Below are positions 1-6,549 of a stretch of DNA of 7,837 nt, piece by piece (the stretch's first letter is position 1; every line of letters begins with the position of its first letter). Source of the DNA: Acidobacteriota bacterium (GTDB taxonomy: Bacteria > Acidobacteriota > Blastocatellia > Pyrinomonadales > Pyrinomonadaceae); the NCBI GenBank assembly GCA_024640445.1, contig JAHEEZ010000171.1, positions 1-7,837 of the forward strand, written 5' to 3'. The notes beneath the pieces are model-generated. The model made no database searches, was not told the origin of the DNA, and saw nothing but the letters and a program-made list of their open reading frames with translations. The translations under genes and the position numbers were made by a program.

Positions 1-2210
1 TTGACGCTGTCACCTCAGAGGAAGCACCTGAAGACGTTGAGGAAATCGAACTAACTTCGGAGACCGAACCCGAAACGAGCAGCGTTGAAGGGGACGTAGA
101 TGAATCGCCGCTTCCGCCGGCGGATGAATCAGCCAAACGCCCTGCCGTCAGGGCCGTTTCGGATTGGGAAACTACCGGAACTGAGAGCAGTCTTGGCGGT
201 GATCCGGATGATCAGACAACATCTGCTGAACCGGAAACAGTGGCGGAGGAAGTCGCGGCGCCTCCTCCGGTTGCGGAACGCCTCGTTTCACCGCTCGTAA
301 GAGAGCCTGAGGTCGTGCCGGAACCTGAGGTGGCCCTGGAAGAGGAAGCTGATGCGGTATCTGTTCAGGAACCTGATCCGATACCTGAAGAGGTGGTAGC
401 GCCGGTCATGGAGCCTGCGCCAACAACTGACCCGGAATTGGGTTCGACGGTCGATGAAGAGGCCGAAGAGGAGTCGGGCGGATTCCTTGAGGGCGCGACA
501 TTGATAGCGGTGCCCCACATTCCGATATCTGCGACCAAAGAGCCCGCCGTCGAGGAACCTCAGCAAACAGAAATAGAAGAAGAACCGGTTCTTGAGACTC
601 CTGCGGCGGTATCTGCAGTGGATATGCCGGACGCCGTGGAAGAGTCGAAGGAAGCCGCCGGTCAAACAAAGGCTGAAGCGACCGGCGAAGAGGTTGAAGG
701 GGTTTCTGAGGAGTCATCGGGTTCCGACGGAACTGCCGTGGCTGCGGCCCGCTCAGGTAGCGGCAGCGTAGACGAGCCTCCGCATACGACGCCGAACATC
801 GGCGGCGGCGATACCGACGGAAGCAAAGGGCCAAAACTTCAGCCCTTGTCGGAAGGCACCGTTTTGAACAGCCGCTACGAGATCGTAAGGAAGCTCGGCG
901 GCGGAGGAATGGGGGCTGTTTACCTGGCAAGCGACAAGAACCTTGGAGGCGTGCTTCGCGCCGTCAAGGAAATGGTCCAGAGCTATATCGAGGAAGCGCA
1001 GCAGGACAAGGCGGTTCAGGATTTCAAGCGTGAATCGATGCTCCTTACGGCGCTGGAGCACCCATCGATACCGACGATCTACGATTACTTCTTTGACGAG
1101 ACCGCTCACCGGTTCTATCTCGTAATGAAGTACATCAACGGCGGCGACCTTGCTGCAAGGCTCCGGGCGGCGCCCGAAGGGAAACTCGATGAAAAAGAGG
1201 TCACCGAGTGGGCCATCCAGATCTCCGATGTACTTGATTATCTTCACAACCGTCAGCCGCCCATAGTTTACAGGGACCTGAAGCCGGCGAATGTGATGCT
1301 TGACGGGAATTCCGGCAAAGTGATGCTCATTGATTTCGGCATCGCGAGGTGGATAAACAAGGAAGAAAAGGGCGTCACCGCAGTCGGAACTATGGGTTAC
1401 GCGCCGCCCGAGCTCTTTAGCGGGAATGTCGTGCCGAGCTCAGATATCTACAGCCTTGGGTCGACGGTGTTCCATCTTCTAACAGGCGCTGATCCGCAGA
1501 ATAACCCGCTCCTCATATTTGATTTTGAGAAGAATCCGAGGCCGAGACAGATAAATCCGCGTATTTCGGACCAGATCGAGGCGATCCTTATGACTTCGGT
1601 CGAATACAACGCCGAGAAGAGGTTTGCTTCAGCCGCGGAGATGCGTGACACCCTCACAAGACATCTTACAAATCTGAATTCCGGAAACGTGACCTACGGG
1701 AAAACTGAATCGCCAAAATCGGTTGGGTTCTCCGATCAGACCGTCTTTTGCGGCTTTTGCGGGCAGAAGATTGTAGCGACGGACATGTTCTGTGCGTTCT
1801 GCGGCGCTAAGCAGCCTTTGGCGCAGCCAGGTGTTCATTCAAGCGGACAGATCCCGGTTCAACTGACGGCGAAGTTGTTCATTGAGGGCACCAGCCAGCT
1901 TGATTATCCGTCGTTCGATCTCGCCAAGGACGAAAACCTGGTCGGACGAAGGGACCCCATGTCGAATATCTTTCCGGAGGTGGACCTTTCGAAATTCGAT
2001 CCGCAGACGAAGATCTCCAGAAAACACGCAAGGATATTTAGGGAGGGAGACCGGTATATGCTTGAGGACCTCGGATCCTCGAACGGCACGGTGCTCATCC
2101 CCCCGTCGAACGAATCGATCCGACTTGCACCCCACCAAGCCCAGGCTCTCAGCCACGGTGACAGGATAAGGCTGGGCGACACGATGCTTCATTTCGTGGT
2201 CGGCGGCTGA
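1..2210 (+). CDS. Hanks-type serine/threonine protein kinase with zinc ribbon and C-terminal FHA domain (5' partial)
   Basis: The frame is open from the left edge (first full codon at 3) to the TGA at 2208-2210, so 735 residues are visible and the true start lies upstream. The GTG at 240 is internal. Visible residues 1 to about 280 are acidic, rich in Glu, Pro, Val and Ala, and probably disordered. The kinase domain runs from about 876 to 1660. It has a glycine-rich loop (LGGGGMGAVY, 894-923), the ATP-contacting Lys at 966, a likely helix-C Glu at 1032, a catalytic loop YRDLKPANV starting at 1269 (Tyr replaces the usual His), DFG at 1332 and APPE at 1401. The activation segment is short, with a Thr at 1377 as a possible autophosphorylation site. 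A zinc ribbon follows, with CxxC pairs at 1749/1758 and 1791/1800. Then comes an FHA domain with GRR at 1944, SRKH at 2016 and GSSNGT at 2073. I see no membrane segment, so it is probably cytoplasmic. It should transfer phosphate from ATP to Ser/Thr, and FHA domains bind phosphothreonine. The substrate is unknown. Confidence 0.95.
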   Translation, partial: DAVTSEEAPEDVEEIELTSETEPETSSVEGDVDESPLPPADESAKRPAVRAVSDWETTGTESSLGGDPDDQTTSAEPETVAEEVAAPPPVAERLVSPLVREPEVVPEPEVALEEEADAVSVQEPDPIPEEVVAPVMEPAPTTDPELGSTVDEEAEEESGGFLEGATLIAVPHIPISATKEPAVEEPQQTEIEEEPVLETPAAVSAVDMPDAVEESKEAAGQTKAEATGEEVEGVSEESSGSDGTAVAAARSGSGSVDEPPHTTPNIGGGDTDGSKGPKLQPLSEGTVLNSRYEIVRKLGGGGMGAVYLASDKNLGGVLRAVKEMVQSYIEEAQQDKAVQDFKRESMLLTALEHPSIPTIYDYFFDETAHRFYLVMKYINGGDLAARLRAAPEGKLDEKEVTEWAIQISDVLDYLHNRQPPIVYRDLKPANVMLDGNSGKVMLIDFGIARWINKEEKGVTAVGTMGYAPPELFSGNVVPSSDIYSLGSTVFHLLTGADPQNNPLLIFDFEKNPRPRQINPRISDQIEAILMTSVEYNAEKRFASAAEMRDTLTRHLTNLNSGNVTYGKTESPKSVGFSDQTVFCGFCGQKIVATDMFCAFCGAKQPLAQPGVHSSGQIPVQLTAKLFIEGTSQLDYPSFDLAKDENLVGRRDPMSNIFPEVDLSKFDPQTKISRKHARIFREGDRYMLEDLGSSNGTVLIPPSNESIRLAPHQAQALSHGDRIRLGDTMLHFVVGG
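3..839 (+). other. Low-complexity acidic, proline-rich N-terminal region of the kinase
   Basis: This stretch encodes about 279 residues dominated by Glu, Pro, Val, Ala, Asp and Thr. Motifs such as EEP, PEP and VEE recur but not at a strict period. It contains no recognisable fold, no cysteine pairs and no hydrophobic segment. The codons stay in one frame into the kinase domain, and no stop or frameshift interrupts them. It ends in a Gly/Ser-rich stretch (about 741-830) that looks like a flexible hinge just before the catalytic domain. It is most likely a disordered linker or tether, perhaps joining an upstream domain outside the window to the kinase. The biased composition also opens long spurious frames on both strands here. 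Confidence 0.75.
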
Positions 2211-2264
2211 GCTTTACCTTTGGAACCGGCCTTGAATCGGCTGTGATCCGAAATCGCGTATTAT

Positions 2265-2813
2265 ATGAGTTCCACGAAAAAGAGGCCCCAAGCCCGGAGC
2301 CGGGTCCGGACTACCCGGGTTGTAGTCGGGTTCGATTTGGCGCATCTGAAAGCTCCGTTCCTTTTGAGATGCGGAGCCCTGTTGATCGATTACATTGTGC
2401 TGGTGATCGTGCCGGTCGCCACACTTCTAATAGGCCGGTTTTTTGGATACGACGGAGCAAAACTGCTGAACAGTCCGATCGCAAACTCCGGCTGGTTGAT
2501 CACATTCCTCATCGGGGTCACCAACTTCGTGATCTTGCCGGCTGTGAACGGACAGAGTCTTGGAAAGATGATGACGGGGATAAAGATCACGGGATCCGAC
2601 GGCACCCGTGCGTCGATCCTCTCGCTCGCAATTCGTCATATTATCGGTTATCCCATAACCCTTCTGACCGGCGGACTGGGTTTCATCTTGTCGGCTTTCA
2701 GCCCGGGCGGAAAAGCCCTTCACGACTATATTGCCGGCACATGTGTTGTTTATGGACACAAGACGATTACGGAAAAGAGGTATGTGAAGAAAGACTCCAA
2801 GGCGGATGGGTGA
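2265..2813 (+). CDS. RDD family integral membrane protein
   Basis: This 182-residue protein begins at ATG 2265 and ends at TGA 2811-2813. After a basic N-terminus (MSSTKKRPQARSRVR) come three hydrophobic segments, at about residues 36-58, 76-95 and 127-146. The RDD hallmarks are present: Arg35 and Asp42 in the first segment (RCGALLIDY), the loop NGQSLGKMMTGIKIT (residues 95-109), and the end motif GKALHDYIAGTCVV with Asp153 (residues 149-162). The length is normal for a stand-alone RDD protein. The role of the family is poorly defined; some members are linked to transport or ion homeostasis, so no substrate is assigned. It follows the kinase by 54 bases and precedes the phosphatase by 91, so co-transcription is likely. 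There is no clear Shine-Dalgarno sequence before the ATG, so the start is the best available rather than proven. A longer frame overlapping it (2243-2854) lacks any family features. Confidence 0.9.
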   Translation: MSSTKKRPQARSRVRTTRVVVGFDLAHLKAPFLLRCGALLIDYIVLVIVPVATLLIGRFFGYDGAKLLNSPIANSGWLITFLIGVTNFVILPAVNGQSLGKMMTGIKITGSDGTRASILSLAIRHIIGYPITLLTGGLGFILSAFSPGGKALHDYIAGTCVVYGHKTITEKRYVKKDSKADG

Positions 2814-2904
2814 CTTCCAGGCAGGATGCTTCTGAAGCCTTCAATGTGTTATAAACATTAATTCGGATTAGGACCACTGAATCGTACCGGGACTGCATAG
2901 GTTT

Positions 2905-4560
2905 ATGCCAATCTTACGCATCAAGAACGCTGATCAGAGCAGCGATACTCAGGTAATTTCCAGGCTGCGGACCACGATCGGGAGATCGGCCCGCTCGGAC
3001 ATCTGTATACCGGACGCGTTTGCGTCGCGACTCCATGCGGAGCTCAGAAAAGAAGGCGAAGGGTACTGGCTTCAGGATCTTGGGTCCGCGAATGGCACAA
3101 GATACAACGGGAGCCTTGTGACGAATCCGATCCCTGTGCATTCGGGTGGCGAGATACAAATTGGAGAAACGACACTTCTTTTCGAAGACGAGAAGGTCGT
3201 AGAGAGCAAGAACGCCACTTTGATAGCCGACGGCACCCAGTCACTCGATCCGTCGATGACGATCTCCTTCTCCAGGAAGAAGAACCCGACCGCGGAGATT
3301 CTTGAATCTCAATTCTCCTCAAGGACCGAGTTGCTTGGCCTGATAAGCAAGGTCGGTGTGACCCTCCTTGCGTCGACCGGTCTCGAGGAAACGCTCAGCC
3401 AGGTAGCTTCGCTTGTGTTCGAAGCCGTCCCTGCCGATCGTTGCGTGATCATGCTACGCGATGAGGACGTCGAGGGCGGCATGAAGATCGCGGTCGCCAA
3501 GCAAAGGGGAAAGGACGATCAACTGACCGAGGTGCGTATCAGCAGGACCGTGATGGAAGAAGTGATGGTGAACGGAAAGTCCGTTCTGACCTCCGACGCC
3601 CAACACGATCCGAAATTTGCAAGCCAGACGATGGCTCTTCTCGGCGTCCGGTCGGTACTCGCTGTCCCGCTCAGCGTGAATGAGTTTGACGTCTTCGGCA
3701 TAATTTATGCGGATTCCCCTACGTACGAGAACACATTTACCGAAGAACACCTGAACATACTTACCACACTCGCCTCGGTAGCTTCGATTCGGGTTGAGAA
3801 CGCCCGTTTGACCGAAGAGAGGTTCGAACGCGAAAGAATGGAGCGGGAACTTGAACTGGCGACCGAGATCCAGCAGCGTTTCCAGCCCTCCGCGCCACCG
3901 CAGGTGGAAAATTATGAGCTTCAGGGGATCTCTTTCGCCTGCTACGAGATCGGCGGCGACTATTACGACTTCATACCACGCCATGATGGCAAAATGCTGA
4001 TCGCACTCGGCGATGTGTCCGGAAAAGGTACCGCTGCGGCCCTGCTCATGTCTTCGCTCCATGCGGCGATCCACGCCCAGGCGATGGCGAAAAGCTCTCT
4101 TTCCGAGATGGTAAGCGCGGTGAATGAGTACCTTGCGGAGAATACTCCGACCAATCGTTTCATTACGTTCTTTGTGGGCGAACTCGATACGGAAACGAAC
4201 GAACTTGCATATATTAATGCAGGTCATAATCCCCCGCTCGTCGCGCGGATTGACGGTACAGTGGAGGAACTTGACTCGGGCGGTTTCCCGCTCGGGATCA
4301 TGCCTGGCGCAGACTTTGAACTCGGGAAGATAAGACTGGAGAAGGGCGAGGCGGTGATCGTCTTCTCCGATGGCGTTTCCGAAGCCGAAAACACAAGCGG
4401 CGAGGAGTTCGGCGTTGACCGGCTTTCGACCGTAGTTAAGCAGCACGTCAGCAGATCCGCCTCCGGATTAAGGGACAAGATCGAGTCGGCGCTGTCAGAT
4501 TTCACGGGCACTGCCCCGGCGAACGACGATATCACGCTCGTGATCGTCAAGAGAATGTAA
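2905..4560 (+). CDS. FHA-GAF-SpoIIE (PP2C-type) serine/threonine phosphatase, RsbU-like
   Basis: This protein has 551 residues, from ATG 2905 to TAA 4558-4560. The FHA domain lies at about residues 3-95, with GRSARSD at 26-32, SRLHAEL at 41-47 and LGSANGT at 59-65. A GAF domain spans about 146-298 (for example VRSVLAVPLSV at 248-258). A charged, probably coiled-coil linker (about 298-327) ends in ATEIQQRFQPS, which is typical just before RsbU-type phosphatase domains. The SpoIIE/PP2C domain covers about 340-551. Its metal-site motifs are intact: EIGGDYYDF (348-356), GDVSGKG (369-375), INAGHNPPL (437-445), FSDGVSEA (487-494) and NDDITLV (540-546). Such enzymes dephosphorylate Ser/Thr on partner proteins, classically STAS-domain anti-anti-sigma factors. 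GAF would sense a ligand and FHA would bind phosphothreonine. There is no membrane segment. The ribosome-binding site is weak (AGG at 2899-2901, too close to the ATG), but the FHA fold begins right after this Met, which supports the start. The substrate is not in the window. Confidence 0.95.
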   Translation: MPILRIKNADQSSDTQVISRLRTTIGRSARSDICIPDAFASRLHAELRKEGEGYWLQDLGSANGTRYNGSLVTNPIPVHSGGEIQIGETTLLFEDEKVVESKNATLIADGTQSLDPSMTISFSRKKNPTAEILESQFSSRTELLGLISKVGVTLLASTGLEETLSQVASLVFEAVPADRCVIMLRDEDVEGGMKIAVAKQRGKDDQLTEVRISRTVMEEVMVNGKSVLTSDAQHDPKFASQTMALLGVRSVLAVPLSVNEFDVFGIIYADSPTYENTFTEEHLNILTTLASVASIRVENARLTEERFERERMERELELATEIQQRFQPSAPPQVENYELQGISFACYEIGGDYYDFIPRHDGKMLIALGDVSGKGTAAALLMSSLHAAIHAQAMAKSSLSEMVSAVNEYLAENTPTNRFITFFVGELDTETNELAYINAGHNPPLVARIDGTVEELDSGGFPLGIMPGADFELGKIRLEKGEAVIVFSDGVSEAENTSGEEFGVDRLSTVVKQHVSRSASGLRDKIESALSDFTGTAPANDDITLVIVKRM

Positions 4561-4605
4561 GAACGGCGAGTGCTCGGCGACATCGTTAATACATGTTAAA
4601 AGATG

Positions 4606-4635
4606 TTGACCGAACGCTCGTCGGTATCCTATCAT
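4606..4635 (+). promoter_or_regulatory. Candidate sigma70-type promoter for the HD-GYP gene
   Basis: A -35-like TTGACC (4606-4611) and a -10-like TATCAT (4630-4635) each match the consensus at five of six bases, with an 18-base spacer. Transcription would begin near 4642, about 35 bases before ATG 4677. A small inverted repeat overlaps the -10 box: CTATC at 4629-4633 with GATAG at 4639-4643, or TATCC at 4625-4629 with GGATA at 4638-4642. This could be an operator, but five-base arms may arise by chance. It lies in the largest gap between genes here (116 bases), which fits a separate transcription start. No convincing terminator precedes it. Confidence 0.4.
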
Positions 4636-4676
4636 TGGGATAGCGAATCCTCCCGCCCCCATTCGCGCAATCCCAA

Positions 4677-6482
4677 ATGACCTCAAAGAAGAAGATAATA
4701 AGCCTGAAATATATAGTTTCGCTGACGCTCCTGTTCGTCGGAATGGTGCCTCTGTTGATCACTGGCTGGTTTCTTTCTGAACGCAGCGCAAAGGAACTTC
4801 GGTCAGCGGAAGGTCGGTATCAGACACAACTGGTTCAAGACAAAGCGAGACAGATCGAACTTTTCGGGCAAAGTTATATCGAGCTTGTCGGCAGTTTCGC
4901 GAAGGCGATAGAGATATCAGACGATGAGTCTCTTCTCTATTCGGTCAAAACCCAGAAAGAACTCAGTTCCACACTGGAAGAAAGACCGCAGCTCTTGGCC
5001 CTCTTCATAAAACCGCTCGCTGGCGAGTCACTCTCCGCGTTCCGTTCTGAATCGATCAGGCAGAGTGAGATCGAAGGTCTGTCCGAAAGCGTTCTCGGAC
5101 ACATTACTGATTCGCCGCTATCCATCGGTCAGCCACAGGCGATCCCGAGAACCGGCGAGGTGGTGTTCACGATCGCTGTTCCCGTCGAAACTGACGGAAA
5201 CATCTCGGCAGCGGTGGTCGCGATCGTCTCGCTCAAGAGCATCTCGGCGATCGCTTCTGAAAGGCCTGTAAGTGAAGTTGAACTCTGGGAATCCGGTCTT
5301 CCGATCATCTTCGTAGTCGACGAATCCGGACGTCCCATCTATTATCCAAATCCGGCGGTGCTCTCGAGCCGCCAACCGCTGAAGGATCTGAGGATCGTTG
5401 AGGAATGGACCGAAACAAATAACCAGATCCAGTCCGCGCTTCTCCCTTTCAGCCTCGAACACGATGGTGTGGGGCACGACATGATCGGGGCGTACTCTAC
5501 GGCGAATCTCCGGAACCAGCTCAAATTTGGCGTGATCGTAATGCAGGATGAGAGCAAAGCCCTTGCATCCGTCGGAGAGATGCGCCAGCAGACATGGCTC
5601 ATCAGCATGGCTTTTGCGCTTCTCGCTTTGGTTATAGGACTGGCTTCAGCCCGTCAGCTTTCGCTTCCAATCCTAAATCTCGTCAGCGTCGCGCAGAAGA
5701 TCGCTTCGGGCGATCTTTCGACACGCATCGACTCTAAGAGCAGGACCGAGATAGGGACACTGGGTGATGCTTTCAACACGATGAGCGACAAGCTAGAGGA
5801 GCACATCGCGAAACTTGCCAAAGCCGCCAAGGAGAACAGGGAACTGTTTGTCGGCACTGTAAAAGCGCTTGCCGCGGCAATCGACGGTAAGGACCGATAT
5901 ACAAGGGGTCATTCTGAACGTGTTTCAAGGGTTTCTGTAGCGATCGGTCAAAGACTGGGAATGGATGCCGAGGAACTCGAGACGCTCAGGATCAGCGCGC
6001 TGCTTCACGACGTCGGGAAGATCGGCATTGACGATTCGATCTTGAAGAAGCCTGCGGCGCTCACCGATGAAGAGTACGAAATAATGAAGACCCATCCTCA
6101 GCAGGGATACAAGATCATGAAGAACATTCCGGCGATGGAGGAATTCCTTCCGGGTATGTATATGCATCACGAGATGGTGAACGGCAAGGGATATCCCCAG
6201 GGTCTGAAAGACGAGGAGATCCCGCTCCAGGCGAAGATCGTGTCTGTCGCCGATACCTTTGATGCGATGACCATCGACAGGCCTTATTCGAAAGGGATGA
6301 ACCTGGAACAGGCGCTTGAGATAATCGGCTCCTACGTCGGAACGCGCTACGACAGCTCCGTAGTTGCAGCGCTAGGAAGAGCCTGTGCAGACGGACAGAT
6401 CGGAGTCGGTCGAGTAAGCCTCCGGAACCATGAATCACAGCCGGTTCCCGATGATAAGGAGGTTTCGCGAAGGGTCGCGTGA
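4677..6482 (+). CDS. Membrane-bound Cache-HAMP-HD-GYP sensor, probable cyclic-di-GMP phosphodiesterase
   Basis: This protein has 601 residues, from ATG 4677 to TGA 6480-6482. A short basic N-terminus precedes membrane helix 1 (about 11-33). An extracytoplasmic domain of about 270 residues (34-304) has the size and style of a double Cache sensor; the stretch FVVDESGRPIYYPNP (212-226) is typical of Cache folds. Membrane helix 2 lies at about 305-325, then HAMP at about 325-378 (IASGDLSTRI, then EIGTLGDAFNTMS). The HD-GYP domain covers about 388-575: GHSERV (411-416), LLHDVGKIGI (442-451) with His444 and Asp445, KTHP with His473, HH at 497-498, NGKGYPQGL (502-510) and VADTFDAMT (524-532). All expected metal and GYP residues are present, so it is probably active in hydrolysing cyclic-di-GMP to pGpG or GMP. 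The usual Asp of DGxGYP is Asn502. It would link an outside signal to second-messenger level. There is no clear Shine-Dalgarno sequence before the start, but the membrane helix begins right after it. Confidence 0.95.
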   Translation: MTSKKKIISLKYIVSLTLLFVGMVPLLITGWFLSERSAKELRSAEGRYQTQLVQDKARQIELFGQSYIELVGSFAKAIEISDDESLLYSVKTQKELSSTLEERPQLLALFIKPLAGESLSAFRSESIRQSEIEGLSESVLGHITDSPLSIGQPQAIPRTGEVVFTIAVPVETDGNISAAVVAIVSLKSISAIASERPVSEVELWESGLPIIFVVDESGRPIYYPNPAVLSSRQPLKDLRIVEEWTETNNQIQSALLPFSLEHDGVGHDMIGAYSTANLRNQLKFGVIVMQDESKALASVGEMRQQTWLISMAFALLALVIGLASARQLSLPILNLVSVAQKIASGDLSTRIDSKSRTEIGTLGDAFNTMSDKLEEHIAKLAKAAKENRELFVGTVKALAAAIDGKDRYTRGHSERVSRVSVAIGQRLGMDAEELETLRISALLHDVGKIGIDDSILKKPAALTDEEYEIMKTHPQQGYKIMKNIPAMEEFLPGMYMHHEMVNGKGYPQGLKDEEIPLQAKIVSVADTFDAMTIDRPYSKGMNLEQALEIIGSYVGTRYDSSVVAALGRACADGQIGVGRVSLRNHESQPVPDDKEVSRRVA

Positions 6483-6533
6483 TGATGCGCAAGTGCGACA
6501 GACAAGCGAATTGAGTGGAATTTCGAAACCACA

Positions 6534-6539
6534 GAGAGG
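6534..6539 (+). promoter_or_regulatory. Shine-Dalgarno site of the right-edge gene
   Basis: GAGAGG, within AGAGAGGT, sits 10 bases before ATG 6550 and resembles AGGAGGT. It is the best ribosome-binding site in the window. It favours ATG 6550 over the in-frame TTG at 6511, which would add 13 residues and has no such site. Confidence 0.55.
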
Positions 6540-6549
6540 TCAAGTCTCC

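Noticed and set aside
240..242. GTG 240 as the kinase start
   Set aside because: The same frame is open upstream to the left edge with the same Glu/Pro-rich composition, and no ribosome-binding site precedes the GTG.
406..930. Antisense frames opposite the acidic kinase N-terminus (174 and 125 residues)
   Set aside because: They are Arg- and Leu-rich, the mirror of Glu/Pro/Ala codons, and show no domain.
2232..2264. TTGAAT and TATTAT as a promoter for the RDD gene
   Set aside because: The spacer is 21 bases and the -10 box would abut the ATG, so the pair does not fit a normal promoter.
2243..2854. A 203-residue + strand frame overlapping the RDD gene, longer than the RDD frame itself
   Set aside because: Its translation is rich in Arg, His, Cys and Trp, with no hydrophobic segments or family motif. 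The shorter frame carries clear RDD motifs and membrane helices.
2828..2859. Small inverted repeats in the gap before the phosphatase gene (GCTTC/GAAGC and AATGT/ACATT)
   Set aside because: Arms are only five bases, the first has a one-base loop, and no T-run follows, so neither is a credible terminator. No -35 box accompanies the TATAAA at 2850.
3454..4446. A 330-residue open frame antisense to the phosphatase
   Set aside because: It is the reverse image of a strongly conserved FHA-GAF-SpoIIE coding frame and has no recognisable domain. Long antisense frames are common opposite biased codons.
4567..4576. CGAG-TG-CTCG as a terminator after the phosphatase gene
   Set aside because: The stem is four bases with a two-base loop and no T-run follows.
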